Origin: Capitulum mitella
Lineage: Eukaryota; Arthropoda; Thecostraca; Pollicipedomorpha; Pollicipedidae
Direction: 5' to 3'
DNA length: 64,000 nt
Assembly (NCBI GenBank): GCA_030062745.1
Contig: CP099844.1
Span: forward strand, 8,765,551 to 8,829,550
Part shown: piece by piece, positions 48,101 to 60,100 of the stretch
Position numbering within the stretch: the stretch's first letter is position 1
How the letters are laid out: each line of letters begins with the position of its first letter
Position numbers and translations under genes: made by a program
Notes under the pieces: model-generated
The model's input: only the letters and a program-made list of their open reading frames with translations
The model's database searches: none
Told to the model about the DNA's origin: nothing

Positions 48101-51100
48101 GAGCAGTTCCATGAAACTTGATGGCTTCCCTACCTATCCTTTGCACGTTTTATGCCACATTTTCAGTTGTTGTCCAGCAACGGAGCCAGGCCCTTTTTTG
48201 GGAGGTACCTCAAGCCATTTTTGGTAGTGTTGAAGGTAGAAGGAAAACAGCTGCTAAAAATGGAGACTTATGGGTAAATAACTGGAAAAGACATACAACG
48301 ATATTTTTGTTGTTATGGACTCATTTTACAAGGTTACATCAGTGGCAGAATTAAAAACTCATTTTACGCAGGGTTTTCGGCTCAGATTTGAACATGAAAA
48401 GAAATATACATGCCTCAAGACGGTATTCTATTGCTGTGCCTCAAATTTCAGATAGATATCAAGTCAGATCACGGAGCTATGGCTGAAAATATCCATGTGC
48501 GTACCTTATATCACGACGATCATAAATAGAAGATTGACGAATTTGATACATCCAAGTGATTTAACCCTATTCCCGGAGGGCTAGACGGTATGGTCGATTC
48601 CCGGCAGGGGGGGGATTCGGCCCCTCCTGAGATCTCGAGAACTACTTGTCCGATTTCATCGCAACAAACGGCAATCGATTTTCCGCCACGTGAACTACAT
48701 CTTAAATGTCGAAATTTGTGGATACAGGGGGGGCAAAAATGTAAAAATGGGGGGTACTTTTGGACTTCTTATAACTCCGTTGTTTATCGGCCGATTTCAA
48801 TGAAACTGGTATGAATCGAAATATTATGGATAGGGCTTTTACCGTGAGTCTACAAATTTGAAATTTTGAGAAAATTCACGGGCGTTCACAGGGTTTCAAA
48901 AATAGGCGGATTAGTTTTCTAACAACTGAATGAACAAAAAAGGTAAAAACACTTTTTTGGCTTCTGCTAGTCATGCTATGCTAAAGAAGTACAAATCGCA
49001 TTACAATGTTTGTATAATGTTAGCATAGGCGGTGCCAGGGACATGAAAAAGGGGGAACTATCATGGTCACACGTTCTTCAGATCAACTTGTGACCTTTGA
49101 CCTTAAATGACCTTCAGTGACCTTGGGGTCACTTGGAATGATCTCGTGTGTATTTGACATTATCTGTAAACGTTTTCAATCATTTGAATTCAATCTATTT
49201 CGAAAATTTCATTTTGTGGTTATTGCGATATAGGGTACGCGCACTGACATTTTAGGTCATAGCTCCGTGACCCGACCTGATATCAAACTGAAACTTGCTA
49301 CACAAGTAGAGGGCACCCTTCTACGTCATATGCATTCCTGGTTTGGCATTTAATTAAGCGGCGCCAAAATTATTGCAAAAAAAATAAATTTTGAATTTTG
49401 ACCTTCACCTGACCTTGTAAAGTGACCTCAGATACACAAAATTTTGTGTGCTCATTACCCAACTATTTAGCTATACATCCATATAATGTTTTAAATTTTA
49501 TCTAAAAACTCTGTTTTTGGGAGACATTGTCCTTTTACCCTCAACATGGCCAAAAATGGCATGAAGTGCCTCCCAAAAAACGTTGCCTGGCTCCGCTCCT
49601 GAGCAAAGTAGAATTGTGAAATTTTGTCACAGCACGTAGAATAAATAGCTAGGAAAAGTGACTAAGTTTCGTGAAGCTGCGTTAAAAAGCCTTGAATTGG
49701 CAAGCAAAAAACCCGAGGGGCGTGGATTCAGCCCCCATGCCGGGAATAGGGTTAAATCGTTTAAAACACTATGAAATAAACCCAATGTAGTTTTCCACGA
49801 GGTCATTGAGGTCATTCGAGGTGAAAGGCCATAAGCATATGGGATGAAAATGGGACCATGACAATGCATCTTTGTCATGTCCCTGGTGCCGCTTCTGCCA
49901 ACATTATGCAAGTAATGTAATATGATTTGTGCTCCCCAAACGTAAAATGATAAGTATAAGCCAAAACAAAAACGGAACCTGAGCTTTATCCTGTGGGCGT
50001 CTACGAATTTTGCCAGTTTCAAACGTTTGAACCAAAGGGAAACTGCCGGTGACGAAATCTCGATGCATGCCAATTGCATTAAAATCAGTCCATAAACATC
50101 GGAGGCATAAAGTGAAAAATACTCCCTTTTTATCTTTCTTGACCCTCTGTATTCGCCTTTGTAATTCTTTCAGAATTTCTTGTTATAGAAGGGTATTTCA
50201 CGTTTTACGTTATGGAGAATCGATTACCGTTTCTTGTGATCAAATTGGACCGGTAGTTCTCGAGATCTCGGGGGGGGGGGACGTTTAGGCACCCCAGCGT
50301 ACGTGTATGCATCCATACCTTATGGGTACGGCTTCAGTGTGTTCTGCAATAGTGTTCAATGTCGCGGTCAAATTTTGGTCACGGAAGGCGGTTGGTTTAA
50401 GTAAGAATATGCAACACGCATTCTTCGGAATCCGTCTCATGTGCTAAAATACTCGCGGCTAGCATAACTCAGGCTCAGATACAATCCCGAGAAGGACACG
50501 GCTAAGAGCGTCATCCGTCTTTGCAATAATTACCGAGGTGACCAATGACTTTTCAAGATCGAAAAGAGTGGGAAATGGGGAGCCCCGCGGACGTTTCTGT
50601 CTGGATCCTCAGTTAGGCTCAATATTCAGGTACTTGCCATCCACTGGGATCCCCCGGGGACGAATCTCCTTATGTTAATGGATAAAAAGCATATGATGCA
50701 TTCACTAAGCAAAGCCTTGAATAGATGCCAGTTCGCATGCGAAATGTTTTGTTTGAGGAGGACTATTACTGCCATCTATTGTGCGGTCATGATACTAACA
50801 GTACCTCCGTTCTGATTTGGGAGACTCCGATTATGACCATGACGGCATCTCTGAGCGCAAACGCTTGCCACAGTTGCACTGTACATGGTCCGTACGGACG
50901 ATACCCATTATTTGAAACTGGTATGGCTTGTTTCAGATCTGTACACCTGTGACCACAAACGCTGCCCGCCAGGATACGTCTGTCACGAGAGTTTCACCGG
51001 GGCCCGCTGTGTCAAAGGTATGCCGTCTGTTAAGAGCTTCACCGGTCCCGCTGTGCCAAAGGCATGCCGTCTGTTGAGAACCTCGCCGGGGCACACTACT

Positions 51101-54100
51101 TCAAAGTAAAAGTTACTTCAAAGTTACTCCAAAGTTGTTTCGTCTATTGAGAGCTTGACTGATGTCCGCCCCTTGAAATACATACTGTTTTGAGAGTTTC
51201 AATGCGTTTCGCCGTATCACATGTTTGACGTTTATTTAGCTGGCCTAGTTGGAAACGTTAGCCATCATACACAGTTTCCGCATTTTGTATTTATCAACAA
51301 ACGCTCGCAAAGGCTGAACCCAATCACACACAAAGAAAATAATAATACGTACAGACCGTAAGATAATTCGCTCCTTACTGAACTGAAGCATCTGCATTTT
51401 TCTCTCCCTCTCGCACTATTACACGACACAGCTGGAATAAATCGATTAAAGTGGGTCTAGATAACGAAACGCTAGCGATATGACCATCCGTACCAGAGGT
51501 GTGATGCTTCATTAACACTGCAAACCATGTACTTGTTTGTTTCCCTTGGGCTTCAGAGTAGGTTCAGTTATCCTTTACCATGGGACTTTAAGACTTCCGA
51601 CAACTAGTGTCAGGACCGTCAAGTGACCAATGCCCAGAGGTTTGCCTTCAGTTTGTTTTACAGGCTGTCATTGGCTTCAAATCTCAGACGCGGAAAAAAA
51701 TGTTCGGTTCTGTGCCCGTGATCTTTGCTGCTGGTCCATCATTGAGGGAGAAAAGTTCAGGGTATTTTCCTTGCTTGCTGCTCGTTCAAGGTTCCTGCAG
51801 AGCATGTCAAACTCGGAAATATTGGGGAGATAAATGCTCGCCCATCGCTGGCGGACACCATGGTTTTGATGTTACTTGTTGTTTGCGTCGTTCACTATCT
51901 GAGAGCTGAACGTCGTATTTAACGTCTGGCTATTGGGTATCAACGCTTATCTGCAGTGCTGGGCCATTAGTTGGCATTCACCACTATCATTCGGTCAATT
52001 GATAACGCATTTTTTCGAATATATGTCATTTCCATGGCATTACAAACGCACCATTGGGGGAATGCAAGATAATTGTTCCATATTGTGCCATAATTCTTGC
52101 ACAGAATCTGGAAGAACAAACTGATGCATTCTATGGTGACGGGGTTGCAAAAAATAGGAAATAACATCCCTGATATCATTATCACCTGTATGTGTTAAGT
52201 TATGCTCAGGCTTCCAAGAGGCCATGAAAGTTAAAAGAATTCGTGTTGCTGAGCGCGTGGCCACTCCTGTATGCGGCAGATCCGGCCATGATGTTTCCGG
52301 TCTGCCAGGTGGGCAGCCATTGTCCTGTCTGGATATGCGGCAAAGCGCTTTCAGTAATCCGGAAATACCAGATGCTAAACAATTTCTTCCCTGAATAAAA
52401 GGAAATGGTTGTTCGAAAATATATGCGTGCCGGAATAGCTGTGGGTCTACTGTGGGTCCGTGAAGAATAGCTTCTGGGTACCAGGTGCAATGTGTTCAGC
52501 AACAAAACATGCCCGAACAGACGCTTAGGAAGCTGCCAGTTATAAGGTTGTTATGCATACTTTTCTACAGCCTTTGTTTAAATGTAAGTGGTGACGCCAT
52601 GGGAGTCTACCTCTTGTATCATAATGTTAGACTTGCATAGTAAAGCAAGGCGAAAAGTAATGGTGGCAAACACTCCGTCACAAAGGACAGCCAGGTCCAC
52701 GATGGGCCATTAGTATGACGAAGAAGCGGCATACAGCCGCGGTGGCTCCGAACTTGGACATCGAAGTTGTGGCCCAGTGACTGCTACGGACGGTGCCGTA
52801 TTCGTGTACAAAGCGATTGTCACACCGTTTTTTGCAAAAGGACATAAGCGCGTGTAATTCTCAGGTGCGCTTTTTAAAGAGTTCTCTGCCAGCATTATCA
52901 GCTTAACAGTATCTCGAGACTGGGAAAAATGCGGGCACGCCAGTTGAGGGCCACTGCTGCCCAATGTGCTCGACCACTCCATTCGCCTGGCTGATTACTT
53001 TTAACCGGTTCATCTGAGCTTGGTGGTATTGATCTTCTGCTGTCTATGTTTTCCCATATTTATCCGACCGCTCATCATAGGGTCTCCGATCCGGCAGACG
53101 CCGCCGATGGATGCGGAACACTGCGACGTCACAGTTCGGACGTACTAGATCTTTCGTATGCCGGCGATAGATGGCGCGAGATCGCCTCTTTCCGTTTTCT
53201 CACAACAAATTCAGTGCATCATTCAGGAACGTAGGAGCTTCCAGGAAAGACGGTCTTTTTAGCACAGCGCTAATGTTAAATTTTCAAAAAGTAGGGGTTA
53301 TGGACAGCCTCCCCGTTCCTCCGCCCAAGCACCATTGTTTAACAATAGCTTTGAAGAGCAGGACTCAACAGGCCTTCGTAAATGATGTTGAGCAGGCTGT
53401 CTCATGAACATCGCAAAAGCTTTAAAGGATCAAGTGCGAGGCCAGTGGAGTGCAATAGAGTCATGGCCCTCTCCTTTGGGGCTAAAGATAAAGTTGTTTT
53501 ATCAGAGGAGTTTTCAGATTTGAGAGAGATGAGGTTTGTCTTGGCTCCCTCCTTGACGAAATGCAGGCTACGCTTCTGTATGGGATGCAGTTGTCTAAAT
53601 CGAAATAGCATTTAAAAGAAGTATTGCCGTTTCATTGCACTTGATCGGGTCAAAACACGATGGACATCTTACAAAATGCGCGGCCGGCATATCTTAATTT
53701 TGGTAAATAAATGTCTGAATACGTCAGATAGTTCTCATAAGATCGAAAAAATGGTGCAGTCGTACATAGAAACATACCTAATACACATGAACCACGAGAG
53801 ATGCTGCCAGGTGTCTGCTTTACCGTGTTCTTCTAACAGCGATTATCTGGCTGTGCGTATTGCAGAACGTGAGACGTGCGCCACCAAAATCTGCGCCCCC
53901 GACGAGGACTGTTTCGAAGAGGAGGACGGAGCCATCTGCATCCAGAGTGAGTCCACAGAGGGGGTAACACTATCCTCTGGTAGTGGAGTTATTCCCTTCG
54001 CCACTTTACCAGCACATTTAAGTGTTTGTCTGAGAGCTTGATAGCGGTCTGGAAGAGGTGGTTTCATTTTCAAAAGCTGTTAAGGATTGTGCAGAGAATA

Positions 54101-57100
54101 GAGCTACTTTCAAAAGCCGATGAGAAAGAATTAAAGACATTTTAGTGTACATCCTATGCAGAACATTGGCATCCACATTAGTGGGCGCTCGAACCACCCT
54201 CGAAGTGCTGAGAACTTCTAGAAATCCCTCTAATAATTTGGTATCCGCTAATCGGAACTGCATGAAACCTCGCATGCAGCATTATTGCTACCTTACCGGA
54301 TGAGCCTGAAGATTTGAAGACGACGCTTGGAACGCAATTTGAATAATCGAGGTCAACATTTCCATCATCTGACGTCGGCGTTTGGCAGTGCCGGGCGTCG
54401 CCTGCGAGGCTGCATGCCGTTGCGCCCACTGACTTTTTCGGGAGCCGTGAGCCACTTATCATTCCACCGGAGCATAATTTTATATGAATAACTATTAACG
54501 ACATGCTCTTTTTTCCGCAGCATACGTGGCTACAGGATCCGTCAATCGAGGTAAGGACATGGAATGTATCTGCGGACTAACTACATTGCTATGATTGTAC
54601 TTTTTATCACTGAGATCCAAGCTACAAATAATGGATATACATATATATATATGTGTATATATACATATATATATATATACATATATAGGTTTATTGGATG
54701 GATACAAAAACACGACAATTTTCTTTGAAGTCTTGTACAATCTAGTGACATCTGCATACAGCAAACTCCACACTGTTTCCAATATGTAGGGCTTCTCGTG
54801 TGTTACTGGGTGAACATTTTTGCACCCTTCTCTCAGTTTTCCCGGCATAACCTCCAAAAGTCAAAGGTCATTATCCTCAGGCCTCCATTTCCTTAAGAAA
54901 CACAGTTACATTTTGGCAAAAAGGGTCATCATTAAAAGACATTATGTGTCAGATGATATGATATCATAACCTGAATCTTAAATGCGATAATCTTGCAATG
55001 TCTGCCCTTCCGTATCTATCTTTGTCCCGAGACTCGATTTGGAAGAAACCTTCATTGATAACACAAAAGACGGGTGTTAAGTCACAGAAGTTACGTTACC
55101 TTACGAGCGATCAACATCGGTCATTTGACGACTTTTCACCAAGCTGACGTAAATCGTTTTTAGAGAGGTGAGCTAGCGACCGCGATGTTGCAGATTCAAA
55201 ACAACGAACACCATTGTTGAGCTTCTCGTAAAACGATGGCACCAGAAACATGCAAAAGTCAAACGTCAGTCAGGTCCTCCTTGGGACTCAAAACCGAGGT
55301 TAACTCCGTTAAATGCAGTTTCGGAAGCAAAAAGTTTATCTGGTACTGGACAATGCCTGCTCCGACTATTCTTGCACTTTTAGTGTACCTTTGAAGCTGC
55401 CAGCAAATTGACACGAATTTGGGAGTTTTGACCTCTTTTCTGTGACATAAAGCTAAAAATATATACCGTTACGAAACGGTAGAGAAATGAACTAGTACGC
55501 CATCCATTTAATTCCTCCTTTTTTGGGAGGGGAGCGAGATGACGTGGGAACGATATGCCTGAACTTGTTTGTGGGGAGGCGATTCCTAGGCACATTTTGC
55601 ATTCAGCGCAGGCAACGTTTCCCTTCCGTTTTTCCGGCGAGCAAATGGCTGAATTAGTCGCACGCATATCGACGAGCACCCGTGTCCCGATCGCTCGCAT
55701 TCAGACCATTACAAGCCGATATCTTCCGGCCTGCATACCGCCCAGCCTGGCCGGCGCGGGGGGCAGCCGGCCGCACCGGCAGCGGCGTAACGCGGATGTG
55801 TCGGCCGGCCGACTGATCAGTAGGCACCTCGGCGGTGGCGAGCATCTGTCCGGACCGGACGGCGCGCGCCGCCGCGCCGGACCGCCGGCCGACGCGCCGG
55901 CCACGAGGAAATGCCGCCAAAACAAAAACCGGCCGCCGCCGCCGGCGATGCGGGCGGCGGGCCGGCCGCGCCGGCGCCGCCTCCGGGGCAGCCGGCTGGA
56001 CGAGCGGGACGAACCGAGGCCGGCGGCGGCCCGGCCGCGGGAAATGCCTCGGCCCCCTCTGGCGCTCCTGTGGTCCCATCTCGCGCCGGGCCGGGTGCGA
56101 CTGACAGGCGGCCGCCCTGATGGCTGTCAGCTCCTGATCGGAGGTGGTTCACTGCTGGTGCTCGGCTGAGAAGGTGGCGTGACGTCACAAGAAACCTTTC
56201 GTGCTTACGCTACATATAGTTACTTGTGAATGAGCCTCGTGAAGTAAATTGTTTTGGCGGACTCCGGCGTTCGCCGCCTGTTTTGATGAGGGTTTTAAGG
56301 CAATCTTATTTTTAATGCAGCTACGAGCTCAAGTAGCATGGAAGCTAGAGTCAGTTTTAGGAATCCAGAAATGTGGCGACGAGACCTGGCTAATGAGGGG
56401 ATGACTAATACGCAGGGTTAATCAACCAAAGCTGCCAATCATCCTAACAAGGAGGCAAGAGCAATGCGGATATTGCTTTTTTAGTACCCCGTCTAATCGC
56501 GCATTTAAAATCAAGAGGAATGTAATTTAGCACGCCTTTGCAGACAACCACGCGGTGCCGTGAATGTTTAACAACGTTACGTCATTGCCTCACGAACTAT
56601 TCAGCATGCTATTCAAGTGCTCATTAGCGGAGACAGACTGCTGGATTCCCTTGTAAGCCTCTCGGCAAAAATATTTCGTGTTTTAGCTGTAAAGAATTGG
56701 AGGCATCTTTGACCAGCAAGGACACAGACGTTCAAACTGATAGTCCGTCTGTAGCGGCTCAGGGCTGCCTGATAAAATCTGCTGATCGGACACACTTTTG
56801 TACAGTCTTTGACTAGCCAGCTGACAGAATTGGTGGTCGAGAAAAGGCCTAATAAGCCGTGACATGGAAACAGGGCGGAATAAATCAGATCAAAATATTT
56901 TCAGGTATCTTCAGAACTTACTGAAAGCCAGAAAGCCACTTTCCTCCAAAAAGTCGTAGGGTCTCTGTACGCGTGAAATGACAGAACTTTCAGAGTGCCA
57001 TTTGCCATTTGAAGTGCATTTAGGATTGAAGACTTGGGCAAACCTTTTACATAATTCATGCGATCAGAAACAATACGCAGATTTACATTTCTGAAAGGCA

Positions 57101-60100
57101 ACACAAACATTGATTTAACCTATAATTATTTAAACAGATCAGCAGCTTTTGCTAAAAGAAACCGTTGTAAAAGTGCTCACTGAAAAGATATACGTCCAAT
57201 CTTCAACAATTTCATATCTTTCAATCCAGGGACGCTGGTCATCAGCAAGCAAAGTTTGCCTGTCAGAATGGACCAAAATCTCAGGGGTATCAAACTGTTT
57301 CGTATGTGGTCTGATTAATGGCATGCATATCAAGTTTGGTCGACCCATGCACGTATGTTTGTGATTTATGACAGTGCGACAAAAATGAATTGTAAAATAA
57401 TTTTCTCACCTAATATGACAAATAAAAAAATGAATGTTTAAACTGTGACACACAATAGTCTCATGAACACAGAGAATGCTTTAACTGCAAACGAGCATCA
57501 AGGGTTCAAGAAAACAAGTCTGTACGCTTGATGTATAGTTCTGCGCATTAAAAACAGATATGATAAAAACTCATATCAACAGGATTTTCTATTTTCTTTG
57601 GGGGTGATTACCATGTCAAGATATCATTCATTTGTCTGTTATCAATACCCTCCGCCTGCTTCTTCCTATCTTCTTATCTCCTTATCAGCACCCTCAACTT
57701 CCATTTCTTTATGGCCAAACGTACTTGCGTTTTTATGCTATTTTTGACATCGCGTTATCGAACTGCCTGAATTCTGGCCACGAAAACCTGCCGCGTTTTT
57801 TTCCGGACAATATTCCCGTTTACTTCCCGACAGCTTAAAGCGAAAAGTGCGGCGCTGACATGATGCAGATATTAAACAACCACCTGCTCCGGAAGTTGCT
57901 CGCGCTCGAGTCTGGCACTACATGGACACGACCTAGCCAGCATCGGGCCGCCGCGTCGCCCGTCCATGACGTCACCGGCACGGCGAGGGGGAGGTTATAA
58001 CAGGCCGTCGCCGCCGGCCGGCCGGCACACACTCCGTTCTGTCGAGGTCGGGTCGCACGGTGGCTCAGCTCGCGCTGGGACAAGCTGCGACCGGCGCGGC
58101 GGTCGACACTCTAGCGGCGGGCACGAGAGAGGGACCACTGCCCGCGGCGCGGCGTTCGCCCGTTCTCCGTCTCTGCCATTGTCCCGCCGACGGCCGCTAT
58201 AGTTCGGAACCGGCCGCCGACGTCGCCGACTCGGTCGCCTCGTGTCAGGAACTGCAGGCCATGCTGGCCGAGTGCGCGCTAGTGCTGAGCTGTTGGGCGG
58301 CGGCCGGCTGCGGCGCCGACACCGGCGCGCCTTCGCCGCCGCCGACCAGCCGGCGGCAGGAGGTGTCCGACGTGGCCGCTGCCGTCCGAGGCGCGTACAC
58401 GCCGCCACCAGGGTATTATCTGCCGCCGCCGGGCGCGGCCCCGCCGCCGGCAGCAGCCGTCCCGTACCTGCGCCCCCCGCCGGCAGCACTGCCCCGCGGG
58501 CGGGACCGGCAGGCTGCGCTGGGGCCCCCTCGGCAGACGGGCCGCCTCCCTGGGTCGGCACGGCCAGGGCCTGCGTCTGGGCGCGGTCCCGGCCTGGCCT
58601 CCCCAAAGAGGACGTCAGGGGCGGTCCTGCAGTACCTGTCGCCGTCGGCGGGCGTGGGAGCTGGCCTCGCGTCGGCCGCCACCGTTCATAGAGGGAAGCT
58701 GGGCGCCGGCTCGGGCCTCACTCCGCGACGCAGGCCTCTCGTGGTGTACTTTGAGGACCTGCACTACGCCAACAAGGCGACGGAATACGGCTTCTGTGAG
58801 AGATACTGCGCCAACCCACAGAGGACCATAGGTAGGCAGAAAATTCATTGCGCCAGATGCGTCCAGTAGCTGAGGCAGTGTTGGGCCGGAAGCATGGGTG
58901 TACAATTGGAACGAATTTTGGTACAGAAAAACAGATTCATGGCACCCTGAAATATGAGACCGATAAAGTTTGCATAGAACTTTATTTTCTAAAGGAAGAA
59001 AACATATGAAAAAGTCAAAACATTGGCATGGAATTACGCACAAGGAATTTCCTTCGGCATGGAAAGCTCCATATGCTAAGTATACAAAGTTACACCTCTG
59101 GCCGGAAGACATCGCATTCTCGGCCGGGACGGGGAGTATTGGGTAGGATGGCATGTTCTGCCTCTGTTGCATGGTATGGGGGAGGAATCACTCGCATTAC
59201 GATGAGTTATATTAGGCTGGGGCTCGTGTCATAAACTGGTGGCGAAGGCTTAGTGCACTGCTTGATGTGGACGCTTGTATCTGTAGTTGAATGTGTCAAA
59301 AAGCACAAACAAACCTCACTAACGCCATTTGCTGGCAATGGGCCATTTCTTTTTGGATAGTCAAATTCATAGCCTTCATGTTCCAAAAAGATGAATGCAA
59401 AATTTTGGTGTTGCCCCCTTACGCCATGCAAAGACCATTTGGTGCTAATAACTTTTTTAGTGCAGCACATCCATCGAACCAGAATTTGATCGATGTCTCC
59501 CTTTTGTATGGTGATGTGACGTCTACGTGCTTTTTTCTAGCCTCGTTTTAGTGACGTTACCAGCCTTGTACAGATAAGCTGCATGTTCAGTCAATGAAAT
59601 AGTAAGTCGCCGAATACACAGCACACATTTTCTTTGTCTCGGTCTGGGTTTGGCTCCTTAGGATAGGCCATTAGAAATACACGTTAATAACCATGTCAGT
59701 CGGAGACAGTAAAGTTATTGTTCAATTCTTAAACGTGATCCCTCACTCACCGTAAACGCACAACATGTTGTGTAACTGTGACCCATTCCTGTCAATCTGC
59801 TCACCAACGTCAAGTCCCTGCAGAGGTCATGCGGTCTGGCACGTCTCTGTGACCCTGCTCGCTGACCGTTCGACCCTTCAAAAGTCATGACAGCCCGAAA
59901 CGTCCATGTGACCTCTTCACTGACCCTGTGACTCCGCAGAGGTCAAGGCGGGCAAGTGCCCGCCTCTGCGACCCGGCAGCTACCGCGGAGACTGCCATGA
60001 CGAATGCAAGTACGACTCGGAGTGTCCGAAGCAGCAACGCTGCTGCAACAACGGCTGCGCCAACGTCTGCCTCGACCCTATCTTCAGGAAGACGTGCGAC

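Larger units (their letters stand above)
45873..50936 (+). other. Intron 12 (5.1 kb)
   Basis: It holds a degenerate minisatellite of about 45 bp at 46680-46910 and a nested pair of piggyBac-like elements spanning 48025 to about 50343. No extra exon is recognised. Confidence 0.65.

Noticed and set aside
55555-56169. Open frames in the 55.7-56.2 kb GC island, including one starting MPPKQKP at 55911
   Set aside because: Overlapping frames on both strands, low-complexity Ala/Gly/Pro composition, no clear donor; kept only as a CpG island.
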